Assembly (NCBI RefSeq): GCF_900411375.1
Contig: NZ_LS422984.1
Location: forward strand, 150,510 to 214,509
Reading direction: 5' to 3'
DNA length: 64,000 nt
Source: Lentilactobacillus raoultii
GTDB taxonomy: Bacteria; Bacillota; Bacilli; Lactobacillales; Lactobacillaceae
The notes under the pieces are model-generated. The model saw nothing but the letters and a program-made list of their open reading frames with translations, ran no database searches and was not told the DNA's origin. Positions 49,412 through 58,713 of the stretch are shown here, in pieces (within the stretch, counting starts at the first letter, position 1; every line of letters starts with the position of its first letter). The position numbers and the translations under genes are program-made.

Positions 49412-50509
49412 TTAACCAAAATACCGTAATTCTTTTGTCGTGTGAGTAAATGCTTCATTACCATCTTCAGTAATGTGTACGCAATCTTCAATTCTAACCC
49501 CGGCTACGTTTGGAATGTAGATGCCGGGTTCAATCGAAAAACACATGCCGGGTTGGAGTACCAAATCATTTCCAGACATGATTGATGGAAATTCATGTTC
49601 ACTCATGCCCATACCATGCCCTAATCGGTGATTAAAGTAGTCGCCGTAACCAGCTTTTGAAATAATATCCCGGGCCACTTTATCAAGTTCTGCCGCCGTA
49701 ATCCCAGGCTTAGCAGCTTCTTGAGCGGCTAACTGAGCCTCTAGGCAAACTTTATAAATATCTAGGGATTTTTCATTGGGCTTTCCAACGGCGATTGTTC
49801 TGGTTGCATCGCTAATGTAGCCATCCCAGACAGTGCCCAAATCGAAAAGAACCAACGCGTTATTTTCGATTCTTTTATCACTGGTTGCACCATGTGGTTC
49901 TGCCGCGTGGGCTGCCGATTGAATTAGTGCTGGGAAACTAAGCTCCATTATGCCACTTTTCATTAAAGCATAGGACATTTCAGCGGCCACTCTTGATTCT
50001 GGGCGACCGACCCGAACGGCTTCAAAACAGGTTTTAAAGGCAAAGTCGGCCCATTTTCCAGCAACTTTTAGTTTTTCAATTTCACCTTGATCTTTGATGA
50101 GTCGCATTTGATTTATCATTGGCGTGAGATCAGTTGAAAAATCAGCGCTTGGGAATTCTTGTTGCGCTGATTCAAGCCAGGCAACTGACAAATTACTTTT
50201 TTCAATTGCAAAATAAGTGTCATCCGTTTCACGGGCACGAATTTGATCTCCAATCAGTTTCCATGGTGCTTCATGATCCAGATATCCATAAACTGGGTCG
50301 GACCAGCCAGATTCTTTAATGGCTTCGGTTTCAAGTGCCGGACCAAACAGAAATGGCGCTTTATTTTTGAAAATAACCAGCAGTAACACCCGTTCATTGG
50401 GATCACTATAAAAGCCGCTCAGATATTGAATCGTTTTGGGATCACTAATAAAAGCGATATCACGGTTTTTCTCAGCAAGCCAACGTTGTATTTTCTCAAT
50501 CTTGTCCAT
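49412..50509 (-). CDS. pepQ: Xaa-Pro dipeptidase PepQ
   Basis: M24 metallopeptidase cleaving Xaa-Pro dipeptides. The C-terminal pita-bread domain has the metal ligands DLGTVWDGYISDATRT-type (Asp, Asp), HRLGHGMGMSEHE (His), FSIEPGIY (Glu) and GVRIED (Glu). 365 aa from ATG at 50509 (minus strand), 6 bases after AGGAGTG; a longer frame starts in the leader. Divergent from ccpA, the usual lactobacillus arrangement. Confidence 0.94.
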   Translation of the reverse strand: MDKIEKIQRWLAEKNRDIAFISDPKTIQYLSGFYSDPNERVLLLVIFKNKAPFLFGPALETEAIKESGWSDPVYGYLDHEAPWKLIGDQIRARETDDTYFAIEKSNLSVAWLESAQQEFPSADFSTDLTPMINQMRLIKDQGEIEKLKVAGKWADFAFKTCFEAVRVGRPESRVAAEMSYALMKSGIMELSFPALIQSAAHAAEPHGATSDKRIENNALVLFDLGTVWDGYISDATRTIAVGKPNEKSLDIYKVCLEAQLAAQEAAKPGITAAELDKVARDIISKAGYGDYFNHRLGHGMGMSEHEFPSIMSGNDLVLQPGMCFSIEPGIYIPNVAGVRIEDCVHITEDGNEAFTHTTKELRYFG

Positions 50510-50570
50510 ATCACACACTCCTAAATAGAATATCAACAGTATATCACGAAGGGCCAGTCAATTTACTATA

Positions 50571-50584
50571 ATTTAGCGTTTTCA
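50571..50584. promoter_or_regulatory. Second, imperfect cre half-site
   Basis: AGCGTTTTCA (50575-50584) is one good half of a cre site, the other half (ATTTA) being degenerate. It lies between the perfect cre and pepQ. Confidence 0.4.
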
Positions 50585-50619
50585 CTTGAATTTTCACAGT
50601 TCTTAGTTTATGATTTACT

Positions 50620-50633
50620 TGAAAACGTTTTCA
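50620..50633. promoter_or_regulatory. Catabolite response element (cre) of pepQ/ccpA
   Basis: TGAAAACGTTTTCA, a perfect 14-bp palindrome and match to the cre consensus. It ends just before the likely ccpA -35, so CcpA should control its own gene and possibly pepQ. Confidence 0.85.
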
Positions 50634-50635
50634 GT

Positions 50636-50664
50636 TTGCTGTCAGCGTGTTTATTTGGTATATT
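50636..50664 (+). promoter_or_regulatory. Promoter for ccpA
   Basis: TTGCTG (50636-50641), 17-bp spacer, TATATT (50659-50664). Confidence 0.55.
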
Positions 50665-50723
50665 GAATGATGTTTTGAAAAGACATGAAAACTGATGATA
50701 TCTGGATAGAAAGGGCTATTAAA

Positions 50724-51725
50724 ATGGATAAACAGACGATTACAATTTATGATGTTGCCAGAGAAGCTGATGTTTCAATGGCAACGGTCTCAAGAGTTGT
50801 GAATGGAAATGCCAATGTGAAGCCGGCAACTCGCAAGAAAGTTCTGGACGTAATTGAAAAATTAGATTACCGGCCAAATGCAGTTGCCAGAGGATTAGCA
50901 AGTAAGAAGACCACTACGGTCGGTGTTATTGTTCCGGATGTAACCAATATGTACTTTGCATCATTAGCCAGAGGGATTGATGATGTTGCTTCTATGTACA
51001 AATACAATATTATTTTGACTAATTCTGATTCAAACAGTGAAAAGGAAATCAAGGTTCTAAATACGTTGTTGTCAAAACAGGTTGATGGAATTGTTTTCAT
51101 GGGTAATGAAATTACAGACCAGTTGCGAGAAGAATTCAAACGAACCAAGACGTCAATTGTACTGGCAGGTTCCGTTGACGAGCAGAATTTAAAGCCAAGC
51201 GTTAATATTGATTACGTTGCCGCAGTTCAGGAAGAAGTTAAAAACCTGATTGATCGGGGTAACAAGCGGGTTGCTTTTGTATGTGGACCTTTGGAGCAAG
51301 CCATTAACAGAGAGTTCCGTCTGGAAGGATATAAAAAAGCACTTAAAAGTGCAGGAATTCCTTACGACGACAAGCTGGTCTTTGAAACGGATGATACATA
51401 CAAGACTGGCACGTTGTTACAACCTGCGTTAATGTCAGTTAACGCAACAGCTGCAATGGTAACGGATGATGAGTTGGCTGCAGGTATTATGAATGGGATG
51501 TCTGATGCCGGCGTTAAGGTGCCAGATCAGTTTGAAGTGATCACCAGTAATGATACCAAGTTAACTGAAATGGTACGACCGAAGATGTCTTCAATTACAC
51601 AACCTCTTTATGACATTGGTGCTGTGGCAATGCGGCTATTAACCAAGTTAATGAACAATGAAGAAGTGGATGAAAAAAATGTTTTACTGCCGTATGGACT
51701 GATGAAGCGGGAATCGACTAAGTAA
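50724..51725 (+). CDS. ccpA: Catabolite control protein A
   Basis: LacI-family global regulator of carbon use; binds cre with HPr-Ser46-P as corepressor. The HTH TIYDVAREADVSMATVSRVVNGN-type is at about residues 5-26, followed by the PurR-like core. 333 aa; the ATG at 50724 has GAAAGGG; the upstream in-frame ATG at 50685 lies in the leader. Located next to pepQ, with a cre at its promoter. Confidence 0.96.
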   Translation: MDKQTITIYDVAREADVSMATVSRVVNGNANVKPATRKKVLDVIEKLDYRPNAVARGLASKKTTTVGVIVPDVTNMYFASLARGIDDVASMYKYNIILTNSDSNSEKEIKVLNTLLSKQVDGIVFMGNEITDQLREEFKRTKTSIVLAGSVDEQNLKPSVNIDYVAAVQEEVKNLIDRGNKRVAFVCGPLEQAINREFRLEGYKKALKSAGIPYDDKLVFETDDTYKTGTLLQPALMSVNATAAMVTDDELAAGIMNGMSDAGVKVPDQFEVITSNDTKLTEMVRPKMSSITQPLYDIGAVAMRLLTKLMNNEEVDEKNVLLPYGLMKRESTK

Positions 51726-51828
51726 GTTGTTTTGGATTATATGCCGTGACTTGAAACAGCTTCTGGTATCTGGTAAGATATTGTCGTATGTTTGAAACTA
51801 GTAATAAATTTAGAAAAGAGGAGTCATT

Positions 51829-52563
51829 ATGTCAGGACATTCAAAATGGCATAACATCCAAGGGCGTAAGAATGCCCAAGATGCTAAACGTGGAAAGATT
51901 TTCCAAAAAATATCACGTGACTTGTATCAAGCTGCTAAAGCAGGTGATCCTGATCCAGAAAATAATCCTCAATTACGGTTAGTAATGGAAAAAGCTCGAG
52001 CTGCCAATATGCCAAAAGATAATGTTCAACGTGCAATTGATAAGGCATCAGGTGTTGGCGGTGCTAAATTTGAAGAAATCACTTACGAAGGTTACGGACC
52101 TGGTGGCACAGCGATCATGGTTTTAGCTTTGACTGATAATAAAAATCGGACTGCGGCCGCTATTCGATCGGCATTTACACATCACGGTGGTTCCCTAGGT
52201 GCCAGTGGTTCTGTATCATACATGTTTGATCGTAAAGGTTTTATCGAAATCTTGCGTGAGGGTCTAAACAAAAGTGAAGATGATGTTTTAATGGATGCAT
52301 TGGATGCCGGCGCAGATGATATGAAGACAACGGACGAAGCCTTTCAGATCTTTACAGATCCATCTTCGATGACAACCGTTCGTGATGAATTACAAAAAAA
52401 GGGTTATGATTTGGATACAGCTGAGGTTCGTCTTTTCCCTGAAACGACAACTGAGGTTCCTGGAGACAAAATTTCTCAATATACAGGTTTAATTGATGAA
52501 CTTGAAAATAATGATGATGTCCAGGATGTTTATGAAGCAGCTGTTTTACCCGAAAATAGTTAA
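51829..52563 (+). CDS. yebC: YebC/PmpR family transcriptional/translation factor
   Basis: 244 aa, three-domain YebC fold starting [24 protein letters not shown]. Family members are described as DNA-binding regulators and, in Bacillus-type YebC paralogs, as factors that ease ribosome stalling at proline stretches. ATG after AAGAGGAG. It stands alone between ccpA and the comG operon, the position found in several lactobacilli. Confidence 0.92.
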   Translation: MSGHSKWHNIQGRKNAQDAKRGKIFQKISRDLYQAAKAGDPDPENNPQLRLVMEKARAANMPKDNVQRAIDKASGVGGAKFEEITYEGYGPGGTAIMVLALTDNKNRTAAAIRSAFTHHGGSLGASGSVSYMFDRKGFIEILREGLNKSEDDVLMDALDAGADDMKTTDEAFQIFTDPSSMTTVRDELQKKGYDLDTAEVRLFPETTTEVPGDKISQYTGLIDELENNDDVQDVYEAAVLPENS

Positions 52564-52590
52564 GCTTAATTTAATAACCAAACAACCAGT

Positions 52591-52634
52591 AAGACTGACT
52601 AAGAACAGAAATGTTTTAGTCAGTCTTATTTTTT
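52591..52634 (+). terminator. Terminator after yebC
   Basis: AAGACTGACTAA pairs with TTAGTCAGTCTT, then TATTTTTT. Confidence 0.9.
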
Positions 52635-52683
52635 GAGAAAATTCGGCCTTACTTCACGTATTTAATTATTGTGAGGTGAAAAA

Positions 52684-53655
52684 ATGGAAATTAGTGAACA
52701 AGTGGCTCAATTGTATAATGCGGCCATTAAACATCAAGCAAGTGACATTTACTTTTTGCCAGTCAATGATTATTACTTAATTAAGATTCGCAATGCTGAA
52801 TTATTGATGATTTGGGATAAGGTCAAGAATGAGCAAGCCCGTCGAATGATTAATTATTGTAAATATATGGCAAATATGGCGCTTAGTGAGAGCCGGCGAC
52901 CACAAATTGGTTCAATGACTTGGCAAGCGGATCATAAACAGTATTCATTACGGCTTTCTTCTGTTGGTGATTTTTTAGGTGCTGAATCCATGGTTATTCG
53001 AATCATCTATGAGCTTCAAGATGTTAAGACAGCTTTTTTTAATCAACAAGCCTTATTTGAACTTCAGGAATTGACAGGTCATCGAGGGCTTATTGTTTTT
53101 TCCGGGCCAACCGGATCCGGAAAAACAACGACGATTTATAATTTGGTGAATCAGATTGCGGCGGATCAAGTTGTGATGACAATTGAAGATCCAGTTGAAA
53201 TCAAACAGCTTAATTATCTGCAGCTCCAAGTTAATCGTGAGGCTGGGATGGATTATTCAGATTTGATAAAGGTCGGTTTAAGGCATCGACCAGATATTTT
53301 TATAATTGGGGAAATTCGCGATTCCCTTACAGCACAGGCGGCAATTAAAGCGGCACTTAGTGGCCATTTAGTTTATTCAACGATTCACGCCCAAGACCCT
53401 TGTGGGGTAATCAGTCGATTGAAACAATTGGGAATTGAAGAACAATTTATCTTTCAATCTTTAACCGCAATCGGTTATCAGCGATTGATTCCGACAATTA
53501 ATGGCGGTAAACGAGCCTTATTAAAGGCACATTCTTTACACGAACTGACAAGAATAAAATCATATGATTGGAGTGATTGGCAAGGTGAACTCGAACGCGC
53601 AATCTCTAAACGCCAAATTACACGAGAAACTGCCAAAAAATATTGGTACGGTTAA
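52684..53655 (+). CDS. comGA: Competence pilus ATPase ComGA
   Basis: Secretion-type ATPase that powers the competence pseudopilus. Walker A FSGPTGSGKTTT near residues 139-149, Asp box and Walker B IFIIGEIRD, and the His box STIHAQDP are present. 323 aa, shorter than PilB because it lacks the N1 domain. ATG after GTGAGGTG. First of seven overlapping genes; no clear SigA promoter is visible ahead of it. Confidence 0.94.
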   Translation: MEISEQVAQLYNAAIKHQASDIYFLPVNDYYLIKIRNAELLMIWDKVKNEQARRMINYCKYMANMALSESRRPQIGSMTWQADHKQYSLRLSSVGDFLGAESMVIRIIYELQDVKTAFFNQQALFELQELTGHRGLIVFSGPTGSGKTTTIYNLVNQIAADQVVMTIEDPVEIKQLNYLQLQVNREAGMDYSDLIKVGLRHRPDIFIIGEIRDSLTAQAAIKAALSGHLVYSTIHAQDPCGVISRLKQLGIEEQFIFQSLTAIGYQRLIPTINGGKRALLKAHSLHELTRIKSYDWSDWQGELERAISKRQITRETAKKYWYG

Positions 53656-54646
53656 AAAATGGCGTATGGCAACCCAGGCTGAATTTTTTAGCTCATTGGC
53701 GAATCTTTTGAAGATTGGTTTTTCATTAACAGCAGCTTTGAAATTTATTCGGGAAACCGATCAAACTTTGAAACCTGGAACGGAAAAAATTATTCTTAAT
53801 TTGCAAACCGGTTTGGGCTTTTCAGAATGTGCTAAGCCCCTAATTTCTCCGTCTGCTTATTATCAACTGATGATTGCAGAAAAACATGGTCAACTTCAGT
53901 CTGTCTTACAAGAGTTGGCAACATTTGATCGGTTAAAAATTAAACAAATTCAGAAAATAAAGGCCATGATGGTCTACCCGTTATTTCTCTGTTTTATTCT
54001 TTTGTTGCTGGTCGTGCTCATTCATACCGTTGTTTTTCCACAAATTGCAACATTACTGCCAGAAGTTTCAGCTGCTAATTCATCACGAATTAACCCAATT
54101 TTTTTAGGAATTATCGGATTATTTGTTGCACTTGTTTTTCTCATGAGTGGCATTTATCTATTCCGACAATCGCCTTTAAAGAAAGCCGAAATTTTGGCCA
54201 AAACGCCATTGCTTGGACCAATTTTTAAATGCTATTTGAATTACTATTTGGCTAGTAATCTTGCAATTCTATTGAAAAACGGTCTTAGCGTCAAAGAAAT
54301 TTATGAAACATTCATGGCACAAAATAAAAATTCAATTATTTATGAATTGGGCGAGAAACTTCACATTGCACTTACCAATGGAAGCTCGTTAAAAAAGCTG
54401 TTAAGAACCCATCAGATTATCCCGAGAGAAATTATTAAATTTCTAAATTCGGGCGATACAGTTTCTGGTATGGCAAATTCAATGACTGCTTATTCAAAGT
54501 TAATGTTTGAAGAGATGATCGCTAAAACAAATAAGGCGATTGGCTTTATTCAACCGACAATGTTTTTGATTATTGGTGTCACCATTGTATTGACTTATTT
54601 TCAACTCTTAATGCCAATCTATAATTCAGTAAAGGGGCTTTATTAA
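53564..54646 (+). CDS. comGB: Competence pilus platform protein ComGB
   Basis: Polytopic platform protein of the type II secretion F domain family, with two T2SSF domains and three membrane regions (about residues 140-165, 195-215, 325-350). Start uncertain: ATG 53564 has no clear ribosome-binding site and overlaps comGA by 92 bp; GTG 53585 follows GGAG by 11 bases; ATG 53666 would give a shorter protein. The core begins at MATQAEFFSSLANLL. Confidence 0.88.
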   Translation: MIGVIGKVNSNAQSLNAKLHEKLPKNIGTVKKWRMATQAEFFSSLANLLKIGFSLTAALKFIRETDQTLKPGTEKIILNLQTGLGFSECAKPLISPSAYYQLMIAEKHGQLQSVLQELATFDRLKIKQIQKIKAMMVYPLFLCFILLLLVVLIHTVVFPQIATLLPEVSAANSSRINPIFLGIIGLFVALVFLMSGIYLFRQSPLKKAEILAKTPLLGPIFKCYLNYYLASNLAILLKNGLSVKEIYETFMAQNKNSIIYELGEKLHIALTNGSSLKKLLRTHQIIPREIIKFLNSGDTVSGMANSMTAYSKLMFEEMIAKTNKAIGFIQPTMFLIIGVTIVLTYFQLLMPIYNSVKGLY

Positions 54647-54647
54647 A

Positions 54648-54971
54648 ATGAAAAATCAAATGACAGCTAATCATCGTAAATCTCGTGACGGTTTTACTTT
54701 GATTGAGATGACAATTGTTCTGTTTATTATTTCTTTACTAATCATGATCGTCATCCCTAATCTATCGAACCAGCGAAAGCACGCACAAACTGTTCATACG
54801 TCAGCAATGAAATCGATGGTTCAAGCTCAAATTGATGCTTATCAAAGTCAGCATCCAACTGACTCGCAGGTTTCTTATGAAGATCTGTCAAACGGTGGAT
54901 ATCTAACCAAAAAGCAGATTTCGCAAGCTAAACGTGAAGGAATTAAAATTTTAGAAAATAATGCCAAATAG
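54648..54971 (+). CDS. comGC: Major competence pseudopilin ComGC
   Basis: 107 aa. Prepilin site with basic KSRDG before FTLIE, Glu at +5, then a hydrophobic helix VLFIISLLIMIVIP-type. Processed by ComC peptidase, which is not in the window. ATG directly after the comGB stop; the gene end overlaps comGD by 11 bp. Confidence 0.93.
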   Translation: MKNQMTANHRKSRDGFTLIEMTIVLFIISLLIMIVIPNLSNQRKHAQTVHTSAMKSMVQAQIDAYQSQHPTDSQVSYEDLSNGGYLTKKQISQAKREGIKILENNAK

Positions 54972-55398
54972 AAAAGGATTCACCGTTTTAGAGTTAATCA
55001 TTTACTTAGGAATTATTGTCAGTGTGCTTTTAATTAATTTGATGTTGATAACGGTAATAAAGAGTAGTCATCCAGACAATGCCCTGTTCTGGCAATTATT
55101 CAAAAAATGTTGGGCAGAGTCTCAACAATCTGCTCGGCTAAATAATTGTAAATACGAAGTCCTGATTGAACGTGCGGAAAATCAGGTGGAGTTTATCCCA
55201 TTTAGTCCTAATGCTCGAGAACAGATTTTGAAATGTCCGGCTCAGTTAGTACCTTATCGTGCTCGACGACTTTTTATTAATGCTGACGGTTATTCAGCTC
55301 CAACGACGGTTTACTGGCATTCCAAGAATAACGAAACGGTTTATTTACAAAAATTTCAACTAGGATGGAGTGGTTTTAAAGTTGATCAAAAAAAGTAG
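54961..55398 (+). CDS. comGD: Minor pseudopilin ComGD
   Basis: 145 aa. Prepilin motif RKG-FTVLE with Glu at +5 and a helix to about residue 30, then a globular part. Named by position and the motif; the sequence is divergent outside the N-terminus. Confidence 0.85.
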   Translation: MPNRKGFTVLELIIYLGIIVSVLLINLMLITVIKSSHPDNALFWQLFKKCWAESQQSARLNNCKYEVLIERAENQVEFIPFSPNAREQILKCPAQLVPYRARRLFINADGYSAPTTVYWHSKNNETVYLQKFQLGWSGFKVDQKK

Positions 55399-55564
55399 AG
55401 AAGGGTTTACATTGATTGATTCCTTGATTGGGTTAACAATCATTTCACTTTTTAGTGTTTTCTATATTGGCATGACGCGCCAAATGAACCAGCAAATTGA
55501 TCGCAGCCAGCAAACCCTAATTACCGAGAGGCATCGATATGAAAATCAACTTCGATCAAAATAG
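55382..55564 (+). CDS. comGE: Minor pseudopilin ComGE
   Basis: 60 aa from the TTG at 55382, 11 bases after GGATGGAG; a GTG 12 bases earlier overlaps that site. The motif REG-FTLIDS has Asp instead of Glu at +5. Very short: the helix to about residue 30 and a charged end. Overlaps comGD by 17 bp and comGF by 26 bp. Confidence 0.7.
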   Translation: MIKKSREGFTLIDSLIGLTIISLFSVFYIGMTRQMNQQIDRSQQTLITERHRYENQLRSK

Positions 55565-55988
55565 ACGATTTAACCGTCCGGGATATTTGTTGATTGAAAG
55601 TATGATTAGTTTAATTATCTGTACATTTGCAATTTGGACGATTATGACAATGATTAATTTTGTAACACGTGCTTTTGAAGATCAAACAACCAATTTTTAT
55701 GCTTTCATCGACTTGTTAGAATCAGATCACTTTCGGTTTCAAATTGTAAAAGCTACCAATGATGATGTCTTACTTTACAGTCCAGTAACTAAAAAGCGGT
55801 ATCATATGGAACAATATCAAACGATGATTCGGTTTACTGGTAATCATTTGGGGCACGTGCCGATCTTAATTAATGTTCAAAAGGTTTGCTGGAAAAAGTC
55901 AGCGAAAGGGGTGACGACAAGTGTTACGTTTAAAAACGGTGAAAAAAACATCGCATATTCAAAGTTGCCGACTACTTCGAAAAAATAG
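55539..55988 (+). CDS. comGF: Minor pseudopilin ComGF
   Basis: 149 aa. Prepilin motif RPG-YLLIES, Glu at +5, then a helix and a globular domain with the VTSVTFKNGE-like strand set of ComGF. ATG after GAGAGGCATC. Overlaps comGG by 68 bp. Confidence 0.85.
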   Translation: MKINFDQNRRFNRPGYLLIESMISLIICTFAIWTIMTMINFVTRAFEDQTTNFYAFIDLLESDHFRFQIVKATNDDVLLYSPVTKKRYHMEQYQTMIRFTGNHLGHVPILINVQKVCWKKSAKGVTTSVTFKNGEKNIAYSKLPTTSKK

Positions 55989-56193
55989 CCGAAGCGGCTC
56001 CCTGACGGTTGTTTCAATTATTTTTACAGGACTCCTATTATCATGTTTAATTTTTCAATGTCTTTCATATCGACGAGAAATCGAAACAATCCAAACAATG
56101 ACTCGCACTTATCGCTGGAAGCAGAAACACTTTCAGAATCAGCCGACAGCGGTTAAATCACACTTTAATCATTCTAGGGACACTCATCGTTAA
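55921..56193 (+). CDS. comGG: Probable ComGG
   Basis: 90 aa from GTG at 55921, after GGGGTGACGACAA. A basic N-terminus, one membrane helix (about residues 27-50), then a charged tail. Like Bacillus ComGG it lacks a clear prepilin site; SGSLTVVS is the nearest match. Called by position and shape; similarity is too low to be sure. Confidence 0.65.
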   Translation: MLRLKTVKKTSHIQSCRLLRKNSRSGSLTVVSIIFTGLLLSCLIFQCLSYRREIETIQTMTRTYRWKQKHFQNQPTAVKSHFNHSRDTHR

Positions 56194-56285
56194 TTAATAT
56201 TATGATAAAGCTACTTGAATTACTAAAGCTATTTCTGGTAGTATTTAGTAGTATTATAGTAATTTACGAAAAGGAGTTGAGTGTT

Positions 56286-57290
56286 CTGACAGAAGGACAA
56301 ATCGAACGCTTCTTTAGTTTACTTAACGAAACGACTGAACTCGTTCAAAAGCAACGAGACCAATCATATCTGGATTCGTTAATTGAAGTGTTGGATACTG
56401 TTCAAAGCGGTGACGATGATTCTTTGGGATTAACCGGTACTGGTGCTGAACAAGTTCGACAACGGTATGCCGAATTTGATCGGGAGGATTATGACGCTGA
56501 AACCTTACGTAAAGCAATCCAAATGGCAGTTTTAAAGGCAATTCGAGTTGATAAGATACAGGCTAATTACCAAATAACCCCGGATACGATTGCCAACGTT
56601 ATTGGCTACATCATTGCAGGCATCTTCAATGGGCGATCACAACTTAGTCTACTTGACCCTGCTATGGGGACAGGTAATTTACTAACGGCTATTTATAACC
56701 AGTTGGTGGAGAGCATTCACGTCCAGCCTTCAATTTCAGGTATTGAAAATGATGACGCAATGTTTGAATTGGCGGCCAATTCATTTGATATTCAACATAT
56801 ACATGCGGAACTGTTTCATGAAGATACAATCCAGAATGTGTTGGCACCAATCGTTGATGTAGTTGTCAGTGATTTACCAATTGGCTATTACCCAATTGAT
56901 GAAAACACTAAAGGGTTCAGTACGCGAGCTTCGACTGGTCATTCATATGTGCATCACTTGATGATTGAATTTGCGATGGACCATGTTAAAAAAGGTGGTT
57001 ATGGTTTTTTCCTTGTTCCAAGTCAACTCTTTAAAACGGCTGAAGCTAAGCAATTGCTTAAATGGATGCAAGGAAATGTGTATTTACAAGGTCTTTTAAA
57101 TTTGCCAAATGAACTTTTTCAAAATAAGTCGGCTCAAAAAGCGATTATGATCTTGCAAAAAGTTGGTGGAAATGCCAAGCAGGCCAGTCCAATTATGTTG
57201 GGAGAATTTCCGTCATTTAAAGATCGGTCAGCTTTTCAGAAATTTTTAACTGAAATTGACGATTGGCAGAAAAAGGATCTTTTACAATAA
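56286..57290 (+). CDS. YtxK-type class I SAM-dependent methyltransferase
   Basis: Resembles N6-adenine DNA methylases. SAM motif LLDPAMGTGNLL is near residue 127 and motif IV is SDLPIGYYP, a DLPIGYY variant of (D/N)PPY. It lies between comG and ackA, as in Bacillus (ytxK). Start: AAAAGGAG (56270-56276) is 9 bases before CTG at 56286, giving LTEGQIERFF as the family-like start; a TTG at 56277 is too close, and ATG 56202 adds a hydrophobic stretch over a promoter-like region. Target unknown; it may not methylate DNA. Confidence 0.8.
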   Translation: MTEGQIERFFSLLNETTELVQKQRDQSYLDSLIEVLDTVQSGDDDSLGLTGTGAEQVRQRYAEFDREDYDAETLRKAIQMAVLKAIRVDKIQANYQITPDTIANVIGYIIAGIFNGRSQLSLLDPAMGTGNLLTAIYNQLVESIHVQPSISGIENDDAMFELAANSFDIQHIHAELFHEDTIQNVLAPIVDVVVSDLPIGYYPIDENTKGFSTRASTGHSYVHHLMIEFAMDHVKKGGYGFFLVPSQLFKTAEAKQLLKWMQGNVYLQGLLNLPNELFQNKSAQKAIMILQKVGGNAKQASPIMLGEFPSFKDRSAFQKFLTEIDDWQKKDLLQ

Positions 57291-57311
57291 AAACAGAGGA
57301 GTAATATTACG

Positions 57312-58508
57312 ATGGGAAAATCGATTGCAATTAATGCTGGTAGTTCTACTTTGAAATATAAGTTGTTCCAAATGCCTGAAGAAACGGTTTTATCAAGTGG
57401 GGCGATTGATCGAATCGGGCTTGGCTCTTCATCAGTGTCAATTAAATATGGTGATGGTCAAAAGTACAAGGATACACTTGACATTGACAATCATGAGCAG
57501 GCAATCCAATTAGTTTTAGATAAGCTGTTGAGTCTAAATATTATTAAAGATTATAGCGAAATTACCGGTGTTGGACATCGAATTGTGGCTGGTGGTGAAG
57601 ATTTTAAAGATTCCGTCGTAATCGATGATAACGTCATTAAGAAAATTGAAGGATTGACTGAATTTGCACCTCTTCATGAACCAGCTGCAATTCTCGGCAT
57701 TAAGGCATTTAAAAAGATTTTGCCGAATACAATTAGCATCGCTGTTTTTGATACCTCTTTCCATACGACGTTACCTGAAGTTAATTACATGTACAGCCTA
57801 CCTTATGAATACTATCAAAACTTTAAGGTGCGTAAGTATGGCGCTCACGGTACGAGTTACCGGTACGTTTCACAACGTGCGGCTAAGATGCTTAACAAAC
57901 CGCTAGAAGATCTTAAATTAGTTATCTTGCATTTGGGAGCTGGTGCTTCAATTGATGCCATTAAAGATGGTAAGTCATTTGACACTTCAATGGGCTTCTC
58001 ACCAGTAGCTGGAATTACAATGGCCACTCGTTCTGGTGATGTAGATCCATCAGCACTTCAGTATGTGATGGAAAAGGCCAACATTAAGAACATGGATGAT
58101 ATGGTTGATATTTTAAATCACAAATCAGGCTTAGTTGGTCTTTCAGGTGTTTCAGCTGATATGCGCGAAATCGAAGGTGTTATGCACGAAAATCATCGAG
58201 CAATGTTGGCTCGTGAAATTTTTAAGAACCGAATTATCCGTTATATCGGAAGCTATGTTGCTGAAATGGGTGGTATCGATGCGCTGGTATTTACTGCTGG
58301 AATTGGTGAAAATGATATCATGATTCGTCAAGAAGTAACTGATAAATTAGGCTATTTTGGGATTAAAGTTGACCCTAAGAAGAATGATATTCGAGGTGTG
58401 GAACGTGATCTTTCGGCTGAGGATGCTAAGGTTAAGACTTTATTGATTCCAACTAATGAAGAATTGATGATTGTTCGAGATATTGAAAGATTGCGTCAAC
58501 AGGGTTAG
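57312..58508 (+). CDS. ackA: Acetate kinase
   Basis: Converts acetyl phosphate and ADP to acetate and ATP. NAGSSTLKYKLF at the start, FDTSFHTTLP (about residues 148-157), the ATP loop HLGAGASI and GIGEN near the end. 398 aa; ATG after AGAGGAG. Follows ytxK with a 21-bp gap and no terminator. Confidence 0.97.
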   Translation: MGKSIAINAGSSTLKYKLFQMPEETVLSSGAIDRIGLGSSSVSIKYGDGQKYKDTLDIDNHEQAIQLVLDKLLSLNIIKDYSEITGVGHRIVAGGEDFKDSVVIDDNVIKKIEGLTEFAPLHEPAAILGIKAFKKILPNTISIAVFDTSFHTTLPEVNYMYSLPYEYYQNFKVRKYGAHGTSYRYVSQRAAKMLNKPLEDLKLVILHLGAGASIDAIKDGKSFDTSMGFSPVAGITMATRSGDVDPSALQYVMEKANIKNMDDMVDILNHKSGLVGLSGVSADMREIEGVMHENHRAMLAREIFKNRIIRYIGSYVAEMGGIDALVFTAGIGENDIMIRQEVTDKLGYFGIKVDPKKNDIRGVERDLSAEDAKVKTLLIPTNEELMIVRDIERLRQQG

Positions 58509-58627
58509 TTAAATAATTAGTTTTAGAAAGGGTAAACGTCGTTAGCAACGCTTAGCCTGTTACGATCAAATAATTTTCAAAATAAAAGATCGTATTCTAT
58601 GTTTTGTTAAATCTAATTACTCTAGAG

Positions 58628-58666
58628 AGGCTGAGTGCAAAACGTTAGTTTTGTTTCGGCCTTTTT
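58628..58666 (+). terminator. Terminator after ackA
   Basis: AGGCTGA pairs with TCGGCCT (one G-U); an inner AAAAC/GTTTT pairing; then TTTT. Positions 58509-58627 hold no gene I can support. Confidence 0.7.
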
Positions 58667-58713
58667 GTTTAATTTAGCTGTTAATTTTAATTTAAGAATT
58701 AGGAGGCGTTTTT

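Noticed and set aside
58509-58627. Possible small RNA or tRNA after ackA
   Set aside because: A short CGTT/AACG repeat is present, but no cloverleaf, promoter or terminator of its own can be shown.
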